Shown here piece after piece: positions 32,517 to 41,199 of a stretch of 64,000 nucleotides of DNA. The notes under the pieces were generated by a model. It was given only the letters and a program-made list of their open reading frames with translations, was not told the DNA's origin and did not search any database. Both the position numbers and the translations under genes were made by a program. Every line of letters begins with the position of its first letter. The stretch's first letter is position 1. Origin of the DNA: Paenibacillus sp. TCA20 (lineage in GTDB: Bacteria; Bacillota; Bacilli; Paenibacillales; Paenibacillaceae); assembly GCF_000732325.1 (NCBI RefSeq), contig NZ_BBIW01000006.1:1-64000 (forward strand), read 5' to 3'.

Positions 32517-32700
32517 ACCGCCCTGGCTAGGATAACGGTCTACTTCCGACCCATCTTACGTGGCCGACTGCTCTTTATGCAGTTGTTGTACTTTGGAGTC
32601 GTGTTCCAGCACGGCTCCATACTTATTCTTACCTCAGTATAACTCTTTTTATAACGCTTTTATAGGTTTGTTCATTATTTTTATTTTATATAAGGTATGT
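32517..32700 (-). ncRNA. second copy of the candidate antitoxin RNA region
   Basis: This follows 19819-19985 closely, including GACTGCTCTTTATGCAGT, the GGAGTCGTG/CACGGCTCC hairpin (with a changed loop) and the AT-rich putative promoter end. The AGACCG/CGGTCT terminator stem is kept. It may be an orphan antitoxin. No expression evidence is available from sequence. Confidence 0.45.
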
Positions 32701-32923
32701 AATATAGTCTGCAATAATTTCCTGACCTAGCAACTTTCCAATCTTAATTCCTGACCGCTTCAAGAACTGGTTGAACATTTTTTAAATGAACGCTCAAATA
32801 GAGATGCTTCCTTTGGTTTGAACAGGAAAGAGCCGATTAACAAGACTTCTCGCTTATATATTGTACGCATGAATAATTACCCCGTACCGCGTTAGAGAGC
32901 ATCGTACACCACTTCTGCAACAC
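32701..32923. other. gap with no recognised gene
   Basis: Between the orphan antitoxin region and the next gene I see no supported gene. A minus-strand ATG could start a 34-residue frame (MRTIYKREVLLIGSFLF) but it lacks a convincing binding site. It may be a gene remnant. Confidence 0.4.
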
Positions 32924-32952
32924 GAAAAAGACAGCCTCATCACGAGCCTGTC
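32924..32952 (-). terminator. terminator after the 53-residue membrane protein gene
   Basis: GACAG-G-CTC and GAG-G-CTGTC arms around GTGAT are followed by T5 on the minus strand, 32 bp beyond the stop. Confidence 0.75.
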
Positions 32953-32984
32953 AGTGCCGATACCTTCGGACCTTGTAAGAATCT

Positions 32985-33146
32985 TTACTTTTCACTTTTT
33001 TTAGAAGCCAACCAGAAGACAAGAATCACTACCGGAATGAAAATAAACCAAGGGATGTTGATTGTGCTCTGAGTGATAAAAGCAAGAACCAATAACCCGA
33101 TAGCCCCAAGAATAAGCCAAAGACAACCTCTGCCGAACGTTTCCAT
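32985..33146 (-). CDS. small two-helix membrane protein
   Basis: A 53-residue protein that is easily missed: METFGRGCLWLILGAIGL, then LVLAFITQS, then TINIPWFIFIPVVILVFWL and a charged end ASKKSEK. Two hydrophobic helices are separated by a short TQSTINIP turn. ATAGGAGAG sits 8 bases before the ATG and a clear terminator follows, so it forms a complete single-gene unit. I do not recognise the family; function unknown. Confidence 0.75.
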   Translation of the reverse strand: METFGRGCLWLILGAIGLLVLAFITQSTINIPWFIFIPVVILVFWLASKKSEK

Positions 33147-33348
33147 GACTGCACTCTCCTATGCTCATCGTGTTTAAGATGTTTATGTCGGAGCTCTTGA
33201 TTTATGTACAAACCTCTATAGTCGCACATATGTCGGCTTCGGAAATAAATTGCATTTACTCTCTAAACTAAAAATGGACGATGCTCCCACCATAACATCT
33301 TCAGCTACATACTCTTCAGTTCATACTTTATCTGCTGATGGATAAATA

Positions 33349-33753
33349 TCATAGCTTCTTGGTAAACAGGATCTCCATCGGATCATTCTCTTGCATTAAA
33401 CAGCCGGCGTCCTTGTACCCTAGCTTGCGGTAGAAATGTTGAGCGTCTTCATTGGATTGGGTCGAGGTCATTACTGTAGCATAGCCTTGCTGCCTCATAA
33501 GCTGCTAACAATAGAGAACAGTCTCTTTGCCGTATCCTTTGCCACGATAAGGTTCATCAAGCCAGATCAAGTTCATGAAGGGGGTGTTATCCCAGAAGTA
33601 ACCATACCTCATCCAGCCTATGACCTCAGAAGAGTGCCTTAGCATCAAAATTTCTTTATCTCTAATCTTGCTGGCGATAAGCACCTTAGAGATATGTTGA
33701 TCTCGATCTGCTATGTATGTATAATCCGCCTCTGTTGCAAAATCAATCTTCAT
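33349..33753 (-). pseudogene. GNAT acetyltransferase gene with an in-frame TAG
   Basis: The first part (MKIDFATEADYTYIADRDQH, VIGWMRYGYFWDNTPFMNLIWL, EPYRGKGYGKETVLYC) includes the acetyl-CoA loop. TAG at 33505-33507 interrupts it, and the same frame continues as QLMRQQGYATVMTSTQSNED, then AQHFYRKLGYKDAGC to the stop at 33349. The continuation is the normal GNAT motif B. One point mutation separates this from an intact 134-residue enzyme. The ATG at 33753 follows GAAAGAGGGG. Confidence 0.82.
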
Positions 33754-33945
33754 TCGATCCCCTCTTTCATAAGCAAAATTCAACTGTTATACGGCATAAT
33801 AACTGGTAACTGTATGTCTTTCAATAACTTTCATCATCCATCTCACGTTCAATAGATACCCTAAATAACTATACTATAGAGATGACGACCCAGCCTTGGA
33901 CCTATGGTTCGAAGACTGAGTCATGCTGTCAACTAAACAAGGGGC

Positions 33946-34476
33946 TCACTTCCCCACCCTCATTATATGGGCAAGCCTATACATTTCCGCGATATCATAC
34001 CGCTTGATCGACTCAAATCTTCTTACCGCCTCATCAATATCTACGAGCTCCACCAGAGATACCTGCTCTCCATCCTCGGGATTTAGCGGCTTGGCGACTA
34101 TCTTCACTTCACCATATCCTAGTAGACGAATAAAATTCGGATGCGGGATATGCGGGCGATAGGCAGCTTCAGCCATTGAGGAGCACTGAAAATGACCAAA
34201 CGGCTGATAGGATACTAGCTCCGCCCCGATCTCTTCCATCAGCTCCCGCCTTAAGCCATCCATATAGTGTTCACCAGGCTCAAGTGTACCACCGATCAGC
34301 TCCCATCTGCCATCCTCCAGCTGCATGACGACATACTGATCACCAACGACTGGAATGATACTGATGTTGCTGATCAGCGATTCATCGGGTTCCTGTTCTA
34401 TATTCAGATGAGCCGTTACCACTCCCCAATGGATCGGTCCGCTCAGTGTCTTGAACTGCTGCATCATCTCGTTCAA
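33946..34476 (-). CDS. Nudix hydrolase with N-terminal extension
   Basis: A protein of about 176 residues. The Nudix box GGTLEPGEHYMDGLRRELMEEIGA is complete, with catalytic glutamates in RELMEE. An N-terminal beta-rich domain (GPIHWGVVTAHLNI) precedes it. The start is uncertain: the frame is open from 34578, but AGAGGTGG fits a TTG at 34476 or the ATG pair at 34467. Long members like this include the YjhB and ADP-ribose groups, but the substrate cannot be assigned. It closes the accessory block; a weak inverted repeat (33888-33923) follows. Confidence 0.8.
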   Translation of the reverse strand: MNEMMQQFKTLSGPIHWGVVTAHLNIEQEPDESLISNISIIPVVGDQYVVMQLEDGRWELIGGTLEPGEHYMDGLRRELMEEIGAELVSYQPFGHFQCSSMAEAAYRPHIPHPNFIRLLGYGEVKIVAKPLNPEDGEQVSLVELVDIDEAVRRFESIKRYDIAEMYRLAHIMRVGK

Positions 34477-34666
34477 TATATATGCCACCTCTTCTGGTTC
34501 ATTATGTTTGCTTAAGCTTATAACAGAAGCAGAAGATTTACATCCTCCAGACGGAGCTACAAACTGGTGAAACAACATATTACTTCAGACAATATTAACG
34601 ATGTTGACGCTGAACATATCTGCAGTTTTGATGGAATGGAAGCATCACTTCAACATCCCCATCATC

Positions 34667-36175
34667 CTAAAAGACCTTCCCGATCAGCACCATCACCTGG
34701 CTCTCTCCTGTTCTCCGTAGCACATAATAGCCTTCTGTCGAAGCGGTTGCGATACCATTCTGACCTACGTTGCATAGCTCGCCTGGCTTGCACGATCCAT
34801 CATCTCTGACCCGCAGCTTGCCCAGCATGCCGACGGCAACCCACTCGGGTCTTTGCATCCTAGGAATATACGCTTGCTTCGGATTCCAGGCAGGGTTCAA
34901 CATGGGCTGAAGCTCTGTTCGCTCGGGAGCGAGGACGGCTCCTTGTTTGTCCAATAGAGCAGGCACGGTGACCTCATGATACTTTGTTCTTCCCCACTCA
35001 TCCGTCACATATCTTCCTTGCCAGCCCATTTCACCTGAGTCTGCGAGATAAGCAGGCACCGCACTGCTCACACCCAAGATGTATCGATCTCCCGGACGTG
35101 CAGTTCTGACCCTATCCCCTTCCAGAGCAATAAAATAACCAGGCTCGATGGGCTGTCCATCTACCGTCTCGAACATTTCGGCATAATCTGCAGCCGGACT
35201 GCTGACGGTCCCGTCGATTCTTACATCTCCATTGCTTAATATCTTGGCAGCCAGCCCAGGCGCTTCAGCGCTTGTCCCATTCGCCAGATACCAAGAGTAC
35301 TCCTGCTCATTGGCTGCTCCGAATCTTCCCATGATGTGGACACCTTCAAGACCATTCGTGGAAGTACTCTGCCCTTCGGCATGAGCATAGTTGCTGTCAG
35401 CCATCGTGTTGACCCCTTCTGAATGAGAAGCAAGTCCTCCAGCTGTGGTGATCGCTCCTTCTGCATGTGCCGCTTGACCGCTTGATATACTCTGATTACC
35501 CTCCGCATGAGACTGGTCGCCACTCGCCACGGTACGCTGCCCCTCCGCATGAGTAAAAGCACCGCTGGCGAGATTCAGGTTCCCCTCAGTGTGGGAGGCT
35601 CTTCCGCTGGCTGTATTGTTTTCACCCTCAGCATGGGCTGCCTGACCAGATGCGGTGGTCTCCAGTCCTTCGGCATGGGAATTAAGTCCGCTCGCAATCG
35701 TCAATTCACCTTCCGCGTGCGCGTTAATGCCAGCTGCGATCGTGAGTCCGCCTTCGGCATGGGAGTTTTGCTCAATTGCCGATGTAAGAAATCCCTCAGC
35801 ATGTGAGTTATCTCCATCTGCAATGGTAGCTTGACCTTCGGCATGAGCATAGAGCGCACGCGCCATGGTACCGCCGCCCTCCGCGTGCGAAGCCGATCCA
35901 GATGCAGACGTAAAATATCCTTCAGCATGGGCTGCCTCTGCACCCGCTACGGTCTGCTCCCCTTCCGCATGTGAATATAGACCGGATGCGATGGATGCTC
36001 CTCCCTCTGCATGTGAGGCATCTGCTAGCGCCTGCGTTAAGTATCCCTCCGCGTGGGCCGCCGTCTGTGTTGCTGTCGTATCCAGTCCTTCCGTATGGGA
36101 TGAGCTGCCGATTGCCACCGTGTTGGTTCCTTCCGCTGTGGAACAGGTTCCTATCGCTTGTGAATTGCACAACAT
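34667..36175 (-). CDS. Peptidase_G2 domain protein with 19 SHAEG repeats
   Basis: A 502-residue protein. Residues 12-277 are nineteen 14-residue repeats of the form SHAEGxxTxASGxx, expected to form a trimeric left-handed beta-roll as in YadA-like heads. After GLEGVHIMGRFG comes a C-terminal Peptidase_G2 domain (DYAEMFE near 332, DRYILGVSS, YHEVTVPAL), known from phage tail spikes as a self-cleaving trimerisation chaperone. There is no signal peptide. Firmicutes carry stand-alone copies whose role is unclear; spore surface or phage remnant are options. AAGGAGAG precedes the ATG. Confidence 0.85.
   Translation of the reverse strand: MLCNSQAIGTCSTAEGTNTVAIGSSSHTEGLDTTATQTAAHAEGYLTQALADASHAEGGASIASGLYSHAEGEQTVAGAEAAHAEGYFTSASGSASHAEGGGTMARALYAHAEGQATIADGDNSHAEGFLTSAIEQNSHAEGGLTIAAGINAHAEGELTIASGLNSHAEGLETTASGQAAHAEGENNTASGRASHTEGNLNLASGAFTHAEGQRTVASGDQSHAEGNQSISSGQAAHAEGAITTAGGLASHSEGVNTMADSNYAHAEGQSTSTNGLEGVHIMGRFGAANEQEYSWYLANGTSAEAPGLAAKILSNGDVRIDGTVSSPAADYAEMFETVDGQPIEPGYFIALEGDRVRTARPGDRYILGVSSAVPAYLADSGEMGWQGRYVTDEWGRTKYHEVTVPALLDKQGAVLAPERTELQPMLNPAWNPKQAYIPRMQRPEWVAVGMLGKLRVRDDGSCKPGELCNVGQNGIATASTEGYYVLRRTGESQVMVLIGKVF
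35345..36142 (-). repeat. nineteen 42-bp degenerate tandem repeats
   Basis: These encode the SHAEG units of the Peptidase_G2 protein. Units differ at many synonymous and variable positions, so the array is old and unlikely to be slippage-prone. Confidence 0.85.
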
Positions 36176-36338
36176 CGATACATCTCTCCTTCAGAATCTT
36201 TGATTCTATTATTCTATGAGAGAATATGAATAATGCCTGGGACATTGCTAGACAAGAGGTTTCTTTTACGCAAAAGGGGATGATGACTACTTTTTTCTTA
36301 CTTTCATTTAATTTCTTTAGCCATGACCCAAAACTAAT

Positions 36339-36351
36339 TTGCCAATGGCAA
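36339..36351. promoter_or_regulatory. palindrome TTGCCAATGGCAA before lipoprotein gene
   Basis: A perfect 13-bp dyad. TTGCCA can also serve as a -35, with TAATAG 16 bases downstream (36362-36367). The start codon is about 125 bases away. Confidence 0.35.
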
Positions 36352-36474
36352 CGCTATATATAATAGATTCATTTTAGAATAGAGAACAACAAAACAATTC
36401 CATAGAAGACTTAGTAAATAAACGTTTAAGAAATTTTCACTCTAGATCTTTCATCTTATCTTAGGAGCGATGTC

Positions 36475-37146
36475 ATGAAAAAGAAACGCGATCGCATCTC
36501 CATTCTGCAGCTCATATGTCTCATGATCCTGTTTACGGGATGCGCTAACGTTGCCCCAGCTGCTTCTAGTCTGTCACCCGAACGTATAAACGAGTTTAGA
36601 CAGGAATACCCTGCTGTACAAGGATTCCCTCCAAATATGATGGCTAGAGAGATTCCCTTCCGTCAGGTACTTGAGGTGGCAGATGCTGTGATTATCGCAG
36701 AAGTTGTGCAGCCTAATCCCAACTTCCACAGTGAATTACCTGCTGAGCCCAACACGCCGGAAGAAGCTCTTGCCGAAAAAACAAATAAACAAAATCTATC
36801 GCCAGCTGTCTATGAATTTGTCTCCTATCAAGTCCGTGTAGAAGAGGTCATCTATGGTGAACCTGTGCAGGAGACAATCGATCTGTTCTATAACGCTGAA
36901 TTTCAGGGATTTGAACCGCAATTAGAAGCCGGTATGAAGATTGTAACTGCGATCATGTCGGGAACTGGAGATGGACAAGAGGGGAAGTACTCATTTACCC
37001 GATACGGAACCTATTACATTGTAGAAGAGGAATATGTCCTATCTGCCTATGAGGGACATAGCGAGGAGCTGACCACCTTTGCCTCACAGACTAATGGCAA
37101 GCGTCTGGCGCATCTGATCCGTACAATTAAGGAATTGGCCCATTGA
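36475..37146 (+). CDS. lipoprotein of unknown function
   Basis: A 223-residue protein. The N-terminus MKKKRDRISILQLICLMILFTGCANV is a lipoprotein signal with lipobox LFTGC, so the mature chain is tethered outside the membrane. The rest includes EVADAVIIAEVVQPNPN and VRVEEVIYGEPVQETIDLFYNAEF, which resembles proteins predicted to form a small beta-barrel domain (compare VRVEEVLKG-type sequences). There is no catalytic motif. TTAGGAG precedes the ATG. It is a single gene. Confidence 0.75.
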   Translation: MKKKRDRISILQLICLMILFTGCANVAPAASSLSPERINEFRQEYPAVQGFPPNMMAREIPFRQVLEVADAVIIAEVVQPNPNFHSELPAEPNTPEEALAEKTNKQNLSPAVYEFVSYQVRVEEVIYGEPVQETIDLFYNAEFQGFEPQLEAGMKIVTAIMSGTGDGQEGKYSFTRYGTYYIVEEEYVLSAYEGHSEELTTFASQTNGKRLAHLIRTIKELAH

Positions 37147-37167
37147 CCCAGCCATAGGGTCCGTCAA

Positions 37168-37232
37168 GTATTGCTTGTTCTATTCCTTGTTCTATTCCTT
37201 GTTCTACTCCTTGTTTTACTTCCTTGTTCCAT
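37168..37232. repeat. 12-bp tandem repeat, CCTTGTTCTATT type
   Basis: Four to five imperfect copies follow the lipoprotein gene. There is no coding potential and the purpose is unclear. Confidence 0.6.
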
Positions 37233-37288
37233 AGCCAATTCTATCGACTCCTCTTCCACCTCGTTTACCTCAAATTATTCAACTTAAG

Positions 37289-37355
37289 AGCATATCAAAA
37301 AGACCTGCGAATAAGTCATAAGGATGAACCTGTTCGCAGGTCTTGCTGATATGCT
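37289..37355. terminator. strong hairpin between lipoprotein and radical SAM genes
   Basis: AGCATATCA/TGATATGCT and AGACCTGCGAA/TTCGCAGGTCT arms (about 20 paired bases) enclose a 20-base loop. It sits in the convergent gap. There is no T run, so termination is likely but not certain. Confidence 0.5.
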
Positions 37356-37503
37356 GCATTGCTATACTCGCTGTTTACAACGTATTTTCAAAACGGATGA
37401 AAATATCAATTGTATTCATTGCTGTTTTTTTACTCTTCACTCATTGCTTCTACAACATACGAATTTCAAAGGAGGTATCCCCTTTTATTAAACTTCTTAC
37501 ATC

Positions 37504-39273
37504 CTAGATCGCCTTCGCTTCCGCACCAAGCGGCAGTGTAAAATAAACCGGCTTTTGCGCTTCATTTTGCTGATATACAACCAGCAGCAGTGTTCTGCCT
37601 TCGGCAGCAGCCGGAGTACCTCCAGCCAGCACCTTCTCCAGATGGAACGGCAAAATCTCCAGTACCGCATGCTTCTGCAGCTCTTTTTCACTCAGTGCCA
37701 TGCTCTCGTATATAGAAGAAATCTCTTCAGGATGCTCGATTAGGCGCTTGATATACCCTGACCAATCGCTCTTCTCCAGCGTAAGATCCCACCATATTTT
37801 GCGCGGCTTGTACTTGTGCCCAAGGAAGTAATCCAGCTTCATCAGACCAAGGATGACGTCCATGTTTGCCGTACCCCGATCCTCCAGGAATGCACGCAGA
37901 CGGGTGAACAAATCCTCCAGCTGGTGGCCGATCTTCTGCCAGCCCTGTCCTTCCCAGTAATCCCCGAACGCTTGGAAGAAATCAAATGGAGAGGTGAATT
38001 CCTGCTCCATCAAGTACTTCAGTGTATGATCCATCCGGTGTGCGTTCCAGTATTTCTCCAGCACATCCTCCAGCCGTTTCAATCGGACAATATCGCTGAA
38101 TGGAAGGACGTCGCTTCCCAGTATTTCATAAGGTGCATGCTCCATATACGAGTAATTATACTTGTCCGCATCGATACGAAGCCCCGTTCCCCGCAGCATT
38201 TTCAAAAATCCGAGCTGAAGCTCTTCTGGACCTAGTGCAAATACATCGTTAAAGGTCTTACGAAACGTATCGTAATCCTCCAGCGGCAAGCCGGCGATGA
38301 GATCCAGATGCTGGTCGATTTTACCGCTCTCCTTGATCTTGCTTACGGTACGGCTCAGCTTCGTAAAGTTCTGACGGCGCTTCACAAGCTCATTCGTCGG
38401 ATCATTCGTGGACTGAACGCCAATCTCAAACCGGAATATACCGGGCGGCGCATGCTCCGCGAGATAATCGAGCACCTCGGGACGCATAATGTCGGCCGTA
38501 ATTTCGAATTGGAACACGCAGCCTCTGTGGTTCTCGATCAGGAACTGGAACATGTCGAGCGCATAATCACGCTTGATGTTAAACGTCCGATCCACGAATT
38601 TGATCAGCTTCGCCCCGTTATCAATCAGATACAGAATATCCGCCTTGGTGCGCTCAATATCATAATACCGTACACCGACCTCTATACTGGACAGACAGAA
38701 CTGGCAGCTAAACGGACAGCCGCGGCTCGTTTCGAAATACACGACTCTTTTACCGAGATCCGGGATATCCTCTGCAAAACGATGCGGCGAAGGCAGCTCA
38801 TTCAGATTCGCCTTTGGACGGCCCGGCATGACGATAACCTCAGCGCCCTTGCGATAGGCAACTCCATACACGAAATGGTATTTCTGAGTCGTCTCGATCT
38901 CCGTCAGCAGCTGATGAAACGTCTCTTCTCCTTCGCCAACCACGATAAAATCGACGTTTGTTAGTCGCTCCATCCAATATTCCACATCATAAGACACCTC
39001 AGGTCCGCCGAGAATGATTTTGACCTCCGGCATGACCTTCTTCAATATATTAATGACTTTGATCGTCTCTTCGATATTCCAGATATAGCAGGAGAATCCG
39101 ATGACATCTGCCCCGCGCTGATATAGATCGGACACGATGTTCATGACGGGATCCTTGATCGTATACTCAGCAAGCTCAATATCAAAATCCTTCTCGCTGT
39201 AAGCCTTCAAACAGCGAATGGCAAGTGACGTATGGATGTATTTCGCGTTCAGTGTCGATAGAATAACCTTCAT
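37504..39273 (-). CDS. B12-binding domain radical SAM protein (DUF4080 type)
   Basis: A 589-residue enzyme. An N-terminal B12-binding-like domain (MKVILSTLNAKYIHTSLAIR, then IGFSCYIWNI, and KIILGGPEVSYD) is followed by the radical SAM core with the cluster motif CPFSCQFC. The C-terminal DUF4080 part contains WWDLTLEKSDWSGYIK. Members are predicted methyltransferases or methylthio-type enzymes using cobalamin. The exact substrate is unknown. The ATG at 39273 has AAAGGTTG upstream; 13 earlier codons are rejected. It is 46 bases downstream of recQ on the same strand. Confidence 0.88.
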   Translation of the reverse strand: MKVILSTLNAKYIHTSLAIRCLKAYSEKDFDIELAEYTIKDPVMNIVSDLYQRGADVIGFSCYIWNIEETIKVINILKKVMPEVKIILGGPEVSYDVEYWMERLTNVDFIVVGEGEETFHQLLTEIETTQKYHFVYGVAYRKGAEVIVMPGRPKANLNELPSPHRFAEDIPDLGKRVVYFETSRGCPFSCQFCLSSIEVGVRYYDIERTKADILYLIDNGAKLIKFVDRTFNIKRDYALDMFQFLIENHRGCVFQFEITADIMRPEVLDYLAEHAPPGIFRFEIGVQSTNDPTNELVKRRQNFTKLSRTVSKIKESGKIDQHLDLIAGLPLEDYDTFRKTFNDVFALGPEELQLGFLKMLRGTGLRIDADKYNYSYMEHAPYEILGSDVLPFSDIVRLKRLEDVLEKYWNAHRMDHTLKYLMEQEFTSPFDFFQAFGDYWEGQGWQKIGHQLEDLFTRLRAFLEDRGTANMDVILGLMKLDYFLGHKYKPRKIWWDLTLEKSDWSGYIKRLIEHPEEISSIYESMALSEKELQKHAVLEILPFHLEKVLAGGTPAAAEGRTLLLVVYQQNEAQKPVYFTLPLGAEAKAI

Positions 39274-39318
39274 TCTGCACAACCTTTTCCCTGTGGTTAA
39301 TGTATAATTCATTATCGT

Positions 39319-41199
39319 CTAAAAATCATAATCATCATAAGGCTCGTCCACAGAACTACCGCCCTGATTCAGGAAGAAATCGAGGAACGGCTGTCCGTAT
39401 TTCTTGAATTTCACTTCCCCGACCCCTTTTATCTTCAGCATGTCACGTTCGCTCTGCGGACATACCACACTCATCTCGCGCAGTGTCGCATCATTGAAAA
39501 TAATATAAGAAGGCACATGCTCCTTCTCCGCCAGCTCCCTGCGAATCAGCCTTAGCTGTTCGAACACCGTTTCATTAACGGCCGAAGGTGATGTATCCCG
39601 GCTCACACGACTGCTTCTGCTGCTGCGCGATGAGGCGGTTGACGCACTTACGCGGGCGACACGCTGCATCACTTCACGCTGTCCCTTGAGCACTTCCACT
39701 GCCAGCGGCTGCAATCTTACCACAGGGTATTGACCCTCAGATAAGGTAAGATATCCTTCGGATACCATCACGTTAATGATCTCCGATATTTCCTTCTCCG
39801 AGCGATTGAACATGACTCCATGCGTAGGCAGCTGATCGAATCCATACTCCAGCACCTTCTTGTTCCGCGACCCCTTCAGCACCTGAGATACCATTGTAAT
39901 GCCAAACCGTTCACGCATCCGGTGTATGCAGGAGAAGATCTTCTGCGCGTCAACAGTCATGTCGATGAGTTCCCGGTCGTCCGTACATGAGCTGCATATG
40001 CCGCAGCCTGTTCCATCATGAACCTCACCGAAATAGTCCAGCTGTGCGCTCCTGAGACATTTGGTCGTATAGCAGTAATCGATCATCTGCTGAAGCTTCC
40101 GGTAGTCATTCCGCTTCCGATCCTCATCCTGGAATTCACCCTGCTCAATCAGGAATTTCTGAGTCATGATATCCTGCGCGCTAAACAGGAGAATACACTG
40201 ACTCGGCTCACCGTCCCGCCCTGCACGTCCTGCCTCCTGAACGTAGGCTTCCATATTTTTCGGCATATTGTAATGAATGACATACCTTACGTTACTCTTG
40301 TCAATCCCCATGCCGAAGGCATTCGTAGCGACAACGACTCTTATATCATCGAATAGAAAAGCCTCCTGGCTCGCCGCACGTTCGTCATCCGTCATGCCGG
40401 CATGGTAACGCCCTGCTGCAATCCCCGCAGATTTGAGCCGGCTGTACAGATCATCTACATCCTTACGGGTTGCCGCATAGATAATGCCCGCCTCATCCGC
40501 ATGCTCGCGTGTGTAGTCCATAATATATTCCTTCTTGTTCTCGCCGCGCAGTACCTGCATCGCCAGATTATCCCGTCCAAGTCCGGTTACGAAGGTTTCA
40601 GGCTCGCGAAGCCGAAGCAGCTCCAGAATATCATCCATCACCGCAGGCGTTGCCGTCGCTGTGAAGGCAGCCACGATCGGCCGCTGAGGCAGATAATCTA
40701 CAAATGGCGCCACCGCCAAATAGCTCGTCCGAAAATCATGTCCCCATTGAGAGACACAGTGTGCTTCATCGACAGCAACACAGGATATGGGCAGTGCCGC
40801 CATCTCATCCCGGAACCAGTCCAGCTCAAGACGCTCCGGAGCAACATATAACAGCTTCAGCTCTCCGCGCTGTGCCGCCCGAATCCGGTCATTCACTTCA
40901 CGTCCAGTCAGTGTACTGTTGATATATGCAGCAGACACGCCCATGGCAAGCAGAGCATCCACCTGATCCTTCATTAGGGAAATAAGAGGTGACACCACCA
41001 GAGTGAGACCGGAATGCAGGAGCGCCGGAATCTGATAGCATATCGATTTACCGCCGCCTGTCGGCATGATACCGAGGGTATCATGTCCTCTCAATAAGCT
41101 GTCTACTATTTTCTTCTGGCCTTCCCGAAAGTCGGGATAACCGAAGTAAGTCTGAAGCAGCTCGCGTGCCTCATCCATTGTTCTTTCTTGTATACTCAT
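39319..41199 (-). CDS. recQ: ATP-dependent DNA helicase RecQ
   Basis: A 626-residue SF2 helicase acting on recombination and replication intermediates. Walker A MPTGGGKS (Lys51), VDEAHCVSQWGHDFR, and the RecQ-specific motifs QEAGRAGRDGEPS and ATNAFGMGIDKSNVRYVIHYN are present. A zinc site (CLRSAQLDYFG, then CGICSSC) and a C-terminal HRDC domain (SYIIFNDATLREMSVVCPQSERDML) complete the order. A Ser/Arg-rich linker precedes the HRDC. AGGAGTAACGG precedes the ATG. It likely shares a transcript with the radical SAM gene. Confidence 0.96.
   Translation of the reverse strand: MSIQERTMDEARELLQTYFGYPDFREGQKKIVDSLLRGHDTLGIMPTGGGKSICYQIPALLHSGLTLVVSPLISLMKDQVDALLAMGVSAAYINSTLTGREVNDRIRAAQRGELKLLYVAPERLELDWFRDEMAALPISCVAVDEAHCVSQWGHDFRTSYLAVAPFVDYLPQRPIVAAFTATATPAVMDDILELLRLREPETFVTGLGRDNLAMQVLRGENKKEYIMDYTREHADEAGIIYAATRKDVDDLYSRLKSAGIAAGRYHAGMTDDERAASQEAFLFDDIRVVVATNAFGMGIDKSNVRYVIHYNMPKNMEAYVQEAGRAGRDGEPSQCILLFSAQDIMTQKFLIEQGEFQDEDRKRNDYRKLQQMIDYCYTTKCLRSAQLDYFGEVHDGTGCGICSSCTDDRELIDMTVDAQKIFSCIHRMRERFGITMVSQVLKGSRNKKVLEYGFDQLPTHGVMFNRSEKEISEIINVMVSEGYLTLSEGQYPVVRLQPLAVEVLKGQREVMQRVARVSASTASSRSSRSSRVSRDTSPSAVNETVFEQLRLIRRELAEKEHVPSYIIFNDATLREMSVVCPQSERDMLKIKGVGEVKFKKYGQPFLDFFLNQGGSSVDEPYDDYDF

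Noticed and set aside
35345..36142. CRISPR-like array of 42-bp repeats
   Set aside because: The units are coding, degenerate, have no spacers and maintain the SHAEG protein repeat in frame.
34667..36175. Prophage on the basis of the Peptidase_G2 protein
   Set aside because: No other phage gene (portal, capsid, tail, integrase) is within reach; neighbouring genes are chromosomal.
35865..36219. Plus-strand open frames rich in Pro/Ser/Cys
   Set aside because: They are reverse readings of the 42-bp repeats.
37555..38964. Plus-strand open frames of 62, 139 and 218 residues
   Set aside because: They run antisense to the radical SAM gene, lack binding sites and have the composition of a shadow frame.
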